Source: Lachnoclostridium phytofermentans
GTDB taxonomy: Bacteria; Bacillota; Clostridia; Lachnospirales; Lachnospiraceae
Direction: 5' to 3'
Length of the DNA: 64,000 nucleotides
NCBI RefSeq assembly: GCF_000733755.1
Contig: NZ_JPOF01000001.1
Location: forward strand, 186,001-250,000
The notes under the pieces were generated by a model that ran no database searches, had not been told where the DNA came from, and saw nothing but the letters and a program-made list of their open reading frames with translations. Position numbers and translations under genes: made by a program. The number at the start of each line of letters is the position of its first letter. Position 1 is the stretch's first letter. Of this stretch, positions 34,005 through 42,210 are shown in pieces.

Positions 34005-35177
34005 ATGCTACGGAAAATCATGAAAAAAGGGATATTGGCTGTATATAAAATCCTAAGATTTATGCCACTCCAAAAGCGAACCATTTGCTTTATGAGTAAT
34101 TTAGGGAGAAGTTATGGCGGAAATCCAAAAAGTATTTATGAAGAAATGGTGAGAGAAGGTCTCGACCAAGAATTTCGTTGCATATTTATCCTAGAGGATA
34201 CCAATACGCCGCTTCCTGGGAGAGTATGGAAAGTAAGGCTTTCCCGTTTTCGTTATTATTATTTCTTAGCTGTAGCCGGTATCTGGGTGAGTGATACAAG
34301 ATTTCCGAACTACATAAAAAAACGTAAGGGTGTAACCTATCTACAAACATGGCATGGTACACCATTAAAAAAGTTGGCCTTAGATATGACGTCATTATCC
34401 ATGGCAGGGGAGGAAACGTTAGAGCAATATCATGAAGAGTTTAGGAAAAATACTGCAACTTGGGACTATCTTATCTCTCAGAATCCATTCTCCAGTGAAA
34501 CCTTTCAAAGAGCGTTTGACTTTCATGGGGAGATTTTGGAATATGGTTATCCAAGGAATGATGTCTTGTTTAAAAAAAATAATTCCTATGATATTGATCA
34601 GATAAAGAAAAAACTGAATCTTCCAAGAGATAAAAAGATTATTCTGTATGCACCAACGTGGAGAGATAATGAATATCACGATAAAGCAAACTATAAATTT
34701 AGCGCTCCTCTTGATTACGATTATATCTATGAACAATTAAACAAAGACTATGTGATATTGTTAAAATATCATTATATGGTACGAGAAAAGCTCCAAGTGG
34801 AGCAGTATCGAGGCTTTTACCGAGTAGTGGAGCAAGAGGTTGATATCTCAGAGTTATATCTGGTATCGGATATGTTAATTACAGATTACTCCTCTGTTAT
34901 GTTTGACTATAGTCTTTTATACCGTCCAATACTCTTTTATGTTTATGACTTGAAGGAATATGAAGAAGAACTCAGAGGCTTCTATTTTGATTTTGTAGAA
35001 GAGGCTCCTGGTCCATTATTCACATCTTCAAGAGAACTTGTTTCAATGGTTAAGAACTATTATCCTGAGGATTACACAGATAAATACAAAGCATTTTGTG
35101 AAAAATATCATACATTTGAGAATGGAAATGCAGCAAAACGTGCGGTTAGACTTCTAGCATCGAAAGTGATGAAATAA
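34005..35177 (+). CDS. CDP-glycerol glycerophosphotransferase family protein (TagB/TagF-like)
   Basis: 390 residues from this start. Motifs follow the family order: FMSNLGRSYGGNPKSIYEEM, VSDTRFPNYIKKRKGVTYLQTWHGTPLKKLA, GYPRNDVLFKKN, ILYAPTWRDNEYH, LLKYHYMVRE and SDMLITDYSSVMFDYSLLYRP. It should transfer glycerol phosphate from CDP-glycerol to a lipid-linked primer or growing chain at the membrane. ATAGGAG is 5 nt before the ATG at 34005; an in-frame ATG at 33918 adds 29 residues but has no clear RBS. It ends the surface-polymer cluster and is followed by a terminator at 35232. Whether it primes (TagB-like) or extends (TagF-like) cannot be decided here. Confidence 0.88.
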   Translation: MLRKIMKKGILAVYKILRFMPLQKRTICFMSNLGRSYGGNPKSIYEEMVREGLDQEFRCIFILEDTNTPLPGRVWKVRLSRFRYYYFLAVAGIWVSDTRFPNYIKKRKGVTYLQTWHGTPLKKLALDMTSLSMAGEETLEQYHEEFRKNTATWDYLISQNPFSSETFQRAFDFHGEILEYGYPRNDVLFKKNNSYDIDQIKKKLNLPRDKKIILYAPTWRDNEYHDKANYKFSAPLDYDYIYEQLNKDYVILLKYHYMVREKLQVEQYRGFYRVVEQEVDISELYLVSDMLITDYSSVMFDYSLLYRPILFYVYDLKEYEEELRGFYFDFVEEAPGPLFTSSRELVSMVKNYYPEDYTDKYKAFCEKYHTFENGNAAKRAVRLLASKVMK

Positions 35178-35231
35178 TCATCCTATGAGGTACGATGTCT
35201 TAAAATCTTAGTAAATAGATTTTGCTTTATC

Positions 35232-35277
35232 ATAAAGGAGGGGCTGTAATAACGATTATGGCGGTCCCTTCTTTATA
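35232..35277 (+). terminator. Terminator after the glycerophosphotransferase cluster
   Basis: ATAAAGGAGGG pairs with CCCTTCTTTAT around a 23-nt loop. The remainder of the 430-bp spacer to lysA contains no gene, and I do not recognise a lysine riboswitch core in it. Confidence 0.6.
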
Positions 35278-35577
35278 ACGCCTTAAAAATAGGAAAAATC
35301 TTAACAAGAGTCCCTTTCCTTTGACGACTCATAATTACTATTCGAATAATGAATGGTAGATATTAATATAATCTATTTTACATATGATAAAAAGGCACTT
35401 ATAATGATAGTTAAATAATGTCGATTTATTTCCGTTTCATAACGAAATAGGATAAAGTGAAGTGGGATTAGTTCTTTTTGGGAACTATCGTAGATTTTAG
35501 TGATTGATATAAGTCTTAATGAAAAGAGTGATGAAATTTTAGTTTGTTTCGATATCATCCATGAAACAAGCATACAG

Positions 35578-35604
35578 GCGCAAAAGCTTGCGCGAGAATG
35601 GAGG
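35578..35604 (+). promoter_or_regulatory. Leader hairpin plus Shine-Dalgarno cassette before lysA
   Basis: A perfect 6-bp stem GCGCAA-AAGC-TTGCGC is followed by GAGAATGGAGG, 5 nt before the ATG at 35610. It is the clearest plus-strand member of the hairpin-RBS family. Confidence 0.55.
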
Positions 35605-35609
35605 TATAT

Positions 35610-36869
35610 ATGAAAAAACCGTTTGTTACGCTTGAGAAAGTAAAAGAGATTGTAAATACCCATAGTACACCGTTTCATATTTATGATGAAAAAGGAATTA
35701 GAGAAAATGCTAGAAGATTAAAAGAAGCATTTTCTTGGAATAAAGGGTTTAAAGAATATTTTGCAGTTAAGGCCACACCAAATCCTTTTATTTTACAGAT
35801 TTTAAAAGAAGAAGGTTGTGGTAGTGACTGCTCTTCAATGACGGAGCTTATGATGTCAGAAGCAGTTGGAATTACTGGAAGTGAAATTATGTTTTCCTCC
35901 AATAATACTCCAGAGGGAGAATTTACAAAAGCGAAAGAATTAGGGGCTATTATCAATTTAGATGATTATACTCATATCGATTTCTTAAAAGAAGAGTGCG
36001 GAATACCAGAAACCATCTGTTGTCGATATAATCCTGGCGGTGTTTATGAAGTGAGTAATGGCATTATGGACAATCCAGGAGATGCTAAGTATGGATTTAC
36101 AAAGCAGCAGCTCATCGATGGATACAAAAAGTTAATGGAACTTGGTGCGAAAAATTTTGGTATCCACTCCTTCTTGGTAAGTAACACCGTTACCAATGAT
36201 TATTACCCAGCGCTGGCGAGGACTTTGTTTGAACTTGCAGTGGAGTTAAAAAAGGAGACCAATGCGAATATTACATTTATCAACCTTTCTGGTGGAGTAG
36301 GAATTCCTTACTTACCAGATCAAGAGGGAAATGATATTATGGTAATTGGCGAAGGAGTTCGTAAGGCGTATGAAGAAATCTTAGTTCCAAATGGTCTTGG
36401 TAATGTTGCTATTTTTACAGAGCTTGGACGTTTTATGCTAGCACCGTATGGACACCTTGTAACAAAAGCAATTCATGAAAAACATATTTATAAAGAGTAT
36501 TTGGGCGTTGATGCTTGTGCGGTAAACTTAATGAGACCAGCAATGTATGGAGCTTATCATCATATTACCGTGCTAGGAAAAGAAGATGCTCCTCTGGATA
36601 CGATGTATGACGTGGCAGGTTCATTATGTGAAAATAACGATAAGTTTGCGATTGACCGCATGTTACCAAAGGTTAACAAGGGCGATTATCTTGTGATTCA
36701 TGATACAGGTGCTCATGGTTTTGCTATGGGTTATAATTATAATGGGAAACTAAAATCTGCGGAACTCTTATTAAAAGAGGACGGTTCGGTTCAATTAATT
36801 CGTAGAGCAGAAACTGCAGAGGATTATTTTGCAACTTTTGATTTTTGCGATATCTTAAAGCAAAAATAA
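35610..36869 (+). CDS. lysA: Diaminopimelate decarboxylase
   Basis: 419 residues. A PLP enzyme of fold type III that converts meso-diaminopimelate to lysine in the cytoplasm. The PLP lysine is K54 in YFAVKATPNPFIL. GCGSDCSSMTELMMS, GIHSFLVSN, NLSGGVGIPYLP, FTELGRFMLAPYG and VAGSLCENNDKFAIDRMLP supply the phosphate-binding loop and the Cys/Glu substrate contacts. Length and motif order fit LysA. ORFs of the related NspC (carboxynorspermidine decarboxylase) were considered, but the ELGR and CENND motifs favour LysA. The ATG at 35598 overlaps the RBS, so 35610 is used. It has its own terminator and appears monocistronic. Confidence 0.85.
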   Translation: MKKPFVTLEKVKEIVNTHSTPFHIYDEKGIRENARRLKEAFSWNKGFKEYFAVKATPNPFILQILKEEGCGSDCSSMTELMMSEAVGITGSEIMFSSNNTPEGEFTKAKELGAIINLDDYTHIDFLKEECGIPETICCRYNPGGVYEVSNGIMDNPGDAKYGFTKQQLIDGYKKLMELGAKNFGIHSFLVSNTVTNDYYPALARTLFELAVELKKETNANITFINLSGGVGIPYLPDQEGNDIMVIGEGVRKAYEEILVPNGLGNVAIFTELGRFMLAPYGHLVTKAIHEKHIYKEYLGVDACAVNLMRPAMYGAYHHITVLGKEDAPLDTMYDVAGSLCENNDKFAIDRMLPKVNKGDYLVIHDTGAHGFAMGYNYNGKLKSAELLLKEDGSVQLIRRAETAEDYFATFDFCDILKQK

Positions 36870-36992
36870 GTTTTAAATATTTGGAATTGCAAAGAATAAT
36901 CCTATTGCCATAATGATTATTCAGTATAGTCGATGTTTGATTGGATTAGTTCTATGATACGTTTATAAATGCAATAAGCAAATCAAATGAAG

Positions 36993-37049
36993 TGGTTACA
37001 AAAATTTTGCCAAGGATTAGGAAGGCAGAGTTTCTTGTAGCCATTTTTT
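36993..37049 (+). terminator. Terminator after lysA
   Basis: TGGTTACAA pairs with TTGTAGCCA (one G-T), with an inner TTTTGCC/GGCAGAG stem, followed by TTTTTTT. The rest of 36870-37363 holds a flagellar-type promoter and no gene. Confidence 0.75.
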
Positions 37050-37256
37050 TGTCGTATCAATTGAGATTCTAGCAGTCCTTGTCAGATTATCTGATTGATA
37101 CTAAAAATTTCCGTAATTTCCTTTACAAGTTCTAATGTAAACTCCGAATTAGTACGATATAATAGCTGATAATAAGGTGTAAGCCGATTACTTTACGAAA
37201 GATTACTTAACAGTTAGAAGTAAAAATATAGTAACAAAATTATTAGTACTTGGTAT

Positions 37257-37282
37257 TAAGTAAAAAAGAAAACATCCGATAA
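37257..37282 (+). promoter_or_regulatory. Predicted sigma-28 (FliA/SigD) promoter for the flgM operon
   Basis: TAAG, 14 bp, then TCCGATAA resembles the SigD consensus TAAA-N15-GCCGATAT. It lies ~80 bp before the flgM ATG. A SigD promoter before its own anti-sigma factor and the late hook-filament genes is the usual arrangement. Confidence 0.6.
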
Positions 37283-37363
37283 ATAAGGTAGTAATGAAGT
37301 TATATTATTGAAACAAAGAACGTGTTTCAATAATCAAGTATTCTTAGTTAGGTGGTGAGTTTT

Positions 37364-37633
37364 ATGCGAATTGATGCATTAAGTAAAATTAATCAACTTT
37401 ATAAAGCAAATGATACAAGAAAAGTATCCAAATCATATGATGGAAATAAAAAGGACAGTGTAGAAATCTCACAGATGGGTAAGGATTTTCAGATAGCAAA
37501 GCAGGCGGTTTCGGCTGCACCAGATATTCGCCAGGAAAAAGTAGAAGAAATTAAACAGAAACTTGCATCAGGTGATTATGAGATTAGCCTCGAGGATTTA
37601 GCAGACAAGATGATAAAGGACTTCTTTGAGTAG
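37364..37633 (+). CDS. flgM: Anti-sigma-28 factor FlgM
   Basis: 89 residues. FlgM binds SigD/FliA and is exported through the finished hook, freeing the sigma factor. The N-terminal half is disordered and polar (RKVSKSYDGNKKDSVEIS), and the C-terminal helices DFQIAKQAVSAAPDIRQEKVEEIKQKLASGDYEISLEDLADKMIKDF are the sigma-binding part with the diagnostic R..KV..I...L..G.Y....E..A. The ATG at 37364 follows AGGTGGTGAG; the in-frame GTG at 37352 is inside that RBS. First gene of the late flagellar cluster. Confidence 0.9.
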   Translation: MRIDALSKINQLYKANDTRKVSKSYDGNKKDSVEISQMGKDFQIAKQAVSAAPDIRQEKVEEIKQKLASGDYEISLEDLADKMIKDFFE

Positions 37634-37737
37634 TGAATTCTGGCAAAGCAATATTGAAATTGCGAACAGATTCAATATGCGCAGGATAGTAACACGAGAA
37701 GAAGCCTGTTAGATACAGGAAGATCGGAGGTAATCAA

Positions 37738-38253
37738 TTGGCAAGCTTGATACAGGAATTAATAACTACTCTTCGCGCAGAGGAACAGCTATATCAAGAG
37801 ATGATACCGATTGCAGCGAAAAAAACCAGAGTGATTATAGACAATGACCTCGCTTCCTTGCAGCAGATAACAGAAGAAGAGCAAACAACTGTAGAGAAGG
37901 TGAATGCTCTGGAGCGCAAGAGAGAAGAGGTTATTGTAAATATTGGGACGGTGATTAATCGTAAGCCGGAAACACTGACCATGAAAACGATTATTGCACT
38001 GTTAGAGAAACAGCCAGAGGAGCAAAAAGAATTATCGAAAATACACGATTCTCTGACAACAACACTGAATCAATTAGTAGAACTTAATCAAAAAAATAAA
38101 TCTTTAATTCAACAGTCCCTAGAGATGATTGAATTCAATATGAATTTAATTCAGAGTACAAGGATGTCACCGGGGAGCACCAATTATACCAAAGGAGCAT
38201 CTCAATTAGAGATGCCGGCTGCGCAGACAGGGATGTTTGATGCGAAGCAATAG
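37738..38253 (+). CDS. flgN: Flagellar chaperone FlgN
   Basis: 171 residues, mostly a long helical coiled coil (LIQELITTLRAEEQLYQEMIPIAAKK, LQQITEEEQTTVEKVNALERKREEVI), with a disordered Gly/Ser tail. FlgN binds the C-terminal helices of FlgK and FlgL and escorts them to the export gate; those genes follow immediately. Initiation is at TTG, 6-7 nt after GGAGG. Length and position between flgM and flgK match B. subtilis FlgN (YvyG). Confidence 0.85.
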   Translation: MASLIQELITTLRAEEQLYQEMIPIAAKKTRVIIDNDLASLQQITEEEQTTVEKVNALERKREEVIVNIGTVINRKPETLTMKTIIALLEKQPEEQKELSKIHDSLTTTLNQLVELNQKNKSLIQQSLEMIEFNMNLIQSTRMSPGSTNYTKGASQLEMPAAQTGMFDAKQ

Positions 38254-38290
38254 GTAGTATGAAATATGATGCAAAGAGAGGTGAAATTCC

Positions 38291-40159
38291 ATGAGCCTAA
38301 TGGGTAGCTTATATGTAGGCGTATCTGGATTAAATGTCAGTCAAAACGGTCTGAATACCACAGGTCATAATCTTGCAAACGTAGAAACAGAAGGTTATGT
38401 TAGACAACAAACAGTATTACAGACTTCTCAATATCGTACCATAGGACAATCGTATATTTCCCCAATGCAAACGGGACTTGGAGCAGAAACAGCAGCTGTT
38501 CGCCAGGTCAGAGATATTTTTTTAGACAAATCATATCGCCAAGAGCTTGGGCGTCGAGGATTCTATGATTCTCAGTATGAAACCGTATCCGAGATTGAAA
38601 ACTTAATGGGTGAGCTTGAAGGGGTTGCATTCCAGGATTCCATAGCAGATTTTTGGAATAACTTACAGGAACTTGCCAAGGAACCGGATAGCTTAGTGAA
38701 AAGAGCTTCGCTTGTGGAAACGAGTGTCAGCTTTATTGAGCGTTCTGAGAATTTATTCAAGCAGCTTAGGGATTACCAGTTAAACTTGAATTTGAAAATA
38801 ACGAACACTGTCTCCCGTATTAATGAAATTGGAGATAAGATTTCGGAATTAAACGATAGAATATGTGCTTATGAAAGCAATGGATATGAAAATGCGAATG
38901 ATTTAAGGGACTCAAGAAATAAATTATTAGATGAGTTGTCCCAAATGATAACGATTACATATCGTGAAAATCCGGAAGGAAGAGTTACTGTAAATGCGGA
39001 AGGAGTTCCATTTGTAACAGAAGATGTTACTCACCATATGGGAACCATGACAGTAACACAAATTAGAGAGCGTGAACTCGGGTCTGAGGAGTTTAACAAT
39101 GATGCCACTGGTACCATGGAAAATTCAGAGATGCTAATTCCAGTTTGGCCAACTTATGGCAAGGTAGAGGTATACAATCGCGATTTAATACCGAACTCAG
39201 CAGATAATTCTGATATTGGTTCTCTAAAAGGTTTAATCTTAGCAAGAGGAACAAAAGTTGCAAAAGCTACGGATATACCGATAGCACCGAACAAAGATGA
39301 TTATATGGATGAGTTTGGTACTCTCAATGAAGAGTCATATAATCTTGCATTAAAAGAGTATAAAGAAGATGTTAAAACATATAACCAAACAATAGAACCA
39401 TCCATTGTTATGTCAACACAAGCTCAGTACGATCAATTGATTCATGGTATTGTAACTACGATTAATGATATCTTATGTCCTAATAAAGAAGTAGTGATTG
39501 CAGCAGGAACAACCATTGAACTGTCGAACGGAGATACGTATACTTACGAAAATGATACGGTTATTAAAATTTTTGATGATGAAAATGCGCCAATTGGTAT
39601 CAATGGAGAAGGCGGGACAGAATTATTCAGTCGTAAATCCATGCCACGCTATACTGATTATCAAGACATTACCTTGGCAAATGGAGAAATTATTCGTGCT
39701 AAGGTTTACAATAAGGAAGATCCTAACAATAATTACTCCTTATATACAGTTGGTGAGCTGGTAGTAAATCAGGAGATGATCGAGGATAAGTCAAAGATGC
39801 CATTAAGTCAGAACTCAAACACTGGAGATTATGACATAAAGACGACTGAAAAGTTGTTAAAAGCATGGCAGGAACCGTTTGCGACACTATCTCCAAATAC
39901 ATTAACAAAATCTAATTTTAATGACTATTACAATGCCTTCATTGGAAGTATTGCTACTACTGGTGAGCGTTATGATACGATAGTAAAGAGCCAGGAAGGT
40001 ATGGTCGCAAGCATTGATAATCAGCGTCAATCGGTACTTGGAGTTTCTTCAGATGATGAACTAACAAACTTAATTAAATTCCAACATGCCTATAATGCGG
40101 CAGCTAGATATATGAATGTGATTGATCAGATGCTTGAGCATATTGTGACTAGAATATAG
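38291..40159 (+). CDS. flgK: Hook-filament junction protein FlgK, copy 1
   Basis: 622 residues. The N-terminal D0/D1 signature is LYVGVSGLNVSQNGLNTTGHNLANVETEGYVRQQ and the C-terminal helix is DDELTNLIKFQHAYNAAARYMNVIDQMLEHIV. The conserved inner-core region (SFIERSENLFKQLRDYQLNLNLKI; YENANDLRDSRNKLLDELSQMI) is intact. The middle (~260-520) carries divergent surface domains. It forms the first junction ring between hook and filament. AGAGAGGTGA precedes the ATG. A second, diverged flgK follows 138 bp downstream, so this organism probably uses two junction proteins or one has changed role. Confidence 0.92.
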   Translation: MSLMGSLYVGVSGLNVSQNGLNTTGHNLANVETEGYVRQQTVLQTSQYRTIGQSYISPMQTGLGAETAAVRQVRDIFLDKSYRQELGRRGFYDSQYETVSEIENLMGELEGVAFQDSIADFWNNLQELAKEPDSLVKRASLVETSVSFIERSENLFKQLRDYQLNLNLKITNTVSRINEIGDKISELNDRICAYESNGYENANDLRDSRNKLLDELSQMITITYRENPEGRVTVNAEGVPFVTEDVTHHMGTMTVTQIRERELGSEEFNNDATGTMENSEMLIPVWPTYGKVEVYNRDLIPNSADNSDIGSLKGLILARGTKVAKATDIPIAPNKDDYMDEFGTLNEESYNLALKEYKEDVKTYNQTIEPSIVMSTQAQYDQLIHGIVTTINDILCPNKEVVIAAGTTIELSNGDTYTYENDTVIKIFDDENAPIGINGEGGTELFSRKSMPRYTDYQDITLANGEIIRAKVYNKEDPNNNYSLYTVGELVVNQEMIEDKSKMPLSQNSNTGDYDIKTTEKLLKAWQEPFATLSPNTLTKSNFNDYYNAFIGSIATTGERYDTIVKSQEGMVASIDNQRQSVLGVSSDDELTNLIKFQHAYNAAARYMNVIDQMLEHIVTRI

Positions 40160-40297
40160 TATTTTGAATTTTCAATGTGTGATGAAAAATAGTAATTCAT
40201 ATTTTCCATGTGCGATAAAAGAATAGAGAAAGATAGACTAAAACAATAGAGAATTGTTATTTTTAACAGGATTCGAATAGACGAAAGAGGTGAGTAA

Positions 40298-42139
40298 ATG
40301 CCATCTACATTTTTTGGACTCTCCATAGGAAATAGCGGTTTGTATGCCTCTCAAGCAGGCCTTAATACCACTGCTCATAACATAGCCAATGTAGAAACAG
40401 AAGGTTTCTCAAGACAAGTGGCAAAACAACAGGCTGGAACCGCTCTTCGAGTGCATAGTTCCTATGGTATGGTCGGTACTGGTGTTGATATCATGGGAGT
40501 AAATCAGATACGAGACGAGTACTATGATTTGAAATATATGAAGAATAATACGATGTATGGAGCATACTCCACCAAAGAGTATTATTTAACCTCCATTGAG
40601 AATTATTTTAATGAAGTAAAGCTAGAAGGCTTTTTGACTAATTTTGATAATATGTACAATAGCCTTCAGGAATTAAGTAAGCAACCAGAGGACTTAACGG
40701 TACGTACTCAGGTAACTAATATGGCACAAAGTACTTGTGATTATGTGAATTCGCTTTCCACTAGTTTAAGTCGTTTACAAGAAGAATGTAATTTTGAGAT
40801 TAAGAATCAAGTAGAACGTGTGAATTCCCTGGCACAACAGATTGCTATTGTAACGAAACAAATCAATACGATCGAAGTTGGAGGTAGCATAGCAAATGAC
40901 CTTCGCGATCAACGAGCTTTAATGGTAGAAGAATTATCTGGATTTGCAACAGTAAGTGTTTCTGAGCGAATTGTTGGTGATAATGTCGGTGTTACAAGTT
41001 ATACCGTAAAATTAGATGGGCAAACACTTGTTGATACCTATCAAGCGAGTCAGCTGAAAGTTGTACCAAGAGACTCCAAAGTAAATCAGTTGGATGCAAA
41101 TGGTTTATATGATGTTTGCTGGAGCAATGGACAACCTGTGAATTTAAATAGTCCAACCATGGGCGGCACACTAAAAGCTTTACTTCAAGTACGTGATGGT
41201 AATAATAAAGAAGGCTATCAAGGAAAAGTAACAGCAAATGCTGGTGATACAACGATTACAGTAACTTCAACGAATAAAAACAATGTGGAAGATTTAAATA
41301 TTGCTACCAATGGTGTTATCACAGTAGGTAATCGTGAGTACCGTTATAATGGATTTGCGGTAACGAAGGATGAAGACACTGGAAAATTTATCTACGAATT
41401 TTCTCTTGATGATGAAGTTAAAGTGGATGTGACGGAAGAAACTGCTTATATTGGAGAACAGATAGAATATAAAGGAATCCCACACTATATGGCACAACTA
41501 AATAAGTTTGCCAGAACCTATGCCAAGGCATTTAATGATGTTCATAAATCAGGACAGGATTTAAATGGTGAGCAAGGCTTGGATTTCTTTAATGGTGTAG
41601 ATGTGGTAACAGGAGAGAACTTTATTTTTGGTAATTCACCAACGGATGAGGGAAATGGATATCTGTTTACTTCAAAGACTGCAGCTTATGCTGGGGATTA
41701 TGTGGATGAGCCAAACTATGCCTCCTATTATTTACTCACTGCAGATGCTTTTGGTGTAACTAAGGCAGTTGCTACAGATCCTAAAAAATTAGCGACAGCC
41801 TCATCGATAGAAAATGGCGTTGCTAACGCTGATAATATTGAAAAATTATTAGCATTAAAAGATGACGTTACAATGTTTGGTCAAGGAAAGCCAGCACAAT
41901 TTATCCAGACTCTAGTAGCAGAGATTGGTATCGATGCAAAACAAGCAGGTAATTTTGCTCAAAACCAAAAAGATATTTTAGATGCAGTGCAGAATCAACG
42001 ATTATCCATTAGTGGCGTAGACCAAGAAGAAGAGGCTATGAGCTTAATTCGTTATCAGAATGCATATAACTTATCTGCGAAGGTAATTTCTGTTATGGAC
42101 CAGATTTATGATAAACTCATTAATTACATGGGCGCATAA
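40298..42139 (+). CDS. flgK: Hook-filament junction protein FlgK, copy 2
   Basis: 613 residues. N-terminal signature GLSIGNSGLYASQAGLNTTAHNIANVETEGFSRQ, core NDLRDQRALMVEELSGFATV, C-terminal helix EEEAMSLIRYQNAYNLSAKVISVMDQIYDKLI. It is a paralog of the preceding gene: terminal helices align, the central ~250-480 region differs. The central part is Asn/Asp/Thr-rich and includes a beta-rich insertion (GKVTANAGDTTITVTSTNKNN). GAAAGAGGTGAG lies before the ATG. Both copies keep the elements needed for export and assembly, so neither looks like a pseudogene. Which one follows the hook directly cannot be told from sequence. Confidence 0.9.
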   Translation: MPSTFFGLSIGNSGLYASQAGLNTTAHNIANVETEGFSRQVAKQQAGTALRVHSSYGMVGTGVDIMGVNQIRDEYYDLKYMKNNTMYGAYSTKEYYLTSIENYFNEVKLEGFLTNFDNMYNSLQELSKQPEDLTVRTQVTNMAQSTCDYVNSLSTSLSRLQEECNFEIKNQVERVNSLAQQIAIVTKQINTIEVGGSIANDLRDQRALMVEELSGFATVSVSERIVGDNVGVTSYTVKLDGQTLVDTYQASQLKVVPRDSKVNQLDANGLYDVCWSNGQPVNLNSPTMGGTLKALLQVRDGNNKEGYQGKVTANAGDTTITVTSTNKNNVEDLNIATNGVITVGNREYRYNGFAVTKDEDTGKFIYEFSLDDEVKVDVTEETAYIGEQIEYKGIPHYMAQLNKFARTYAKAFNDVHKSGQDLNGEQGLDFFNGVDVVTGENFIFGNSPTDEGNGYLFTSKTAAYAGDYVDEPNYASYYLLTADAFGVTKAVATDPKKLATASSIENGVANADNIEKLLALKDDVTMFGQGKPAQFIQTLVAEIGIDAKQAGNFAQNQKDILDAVQNQRLSISGVDQEEEAMSLIRYQNAYNLSAKVISVMDQIYDKLINYMGA

Positions 42140-42210
42140 GTGTGTAGAAAGGAAGCTTCGCACTTTCCGCTAAAGAAGCACGGAAATCATGTGCAGGAAT
42201 GGAGAACAGA

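Noticed and set aside
35178-35609. Lysine riboswitch before lysA
   Set aside because: No L-box core elements or the extended multi-helix layout were recognised; only a terminator and a short hairpin near the RBS.
36870-37363. c-di-GMP riboswitch before the flagellar cluster
   Set aside because: No GEMM core recognised; a terminator for lysA and a sigma-28-like promoter explain the region better.
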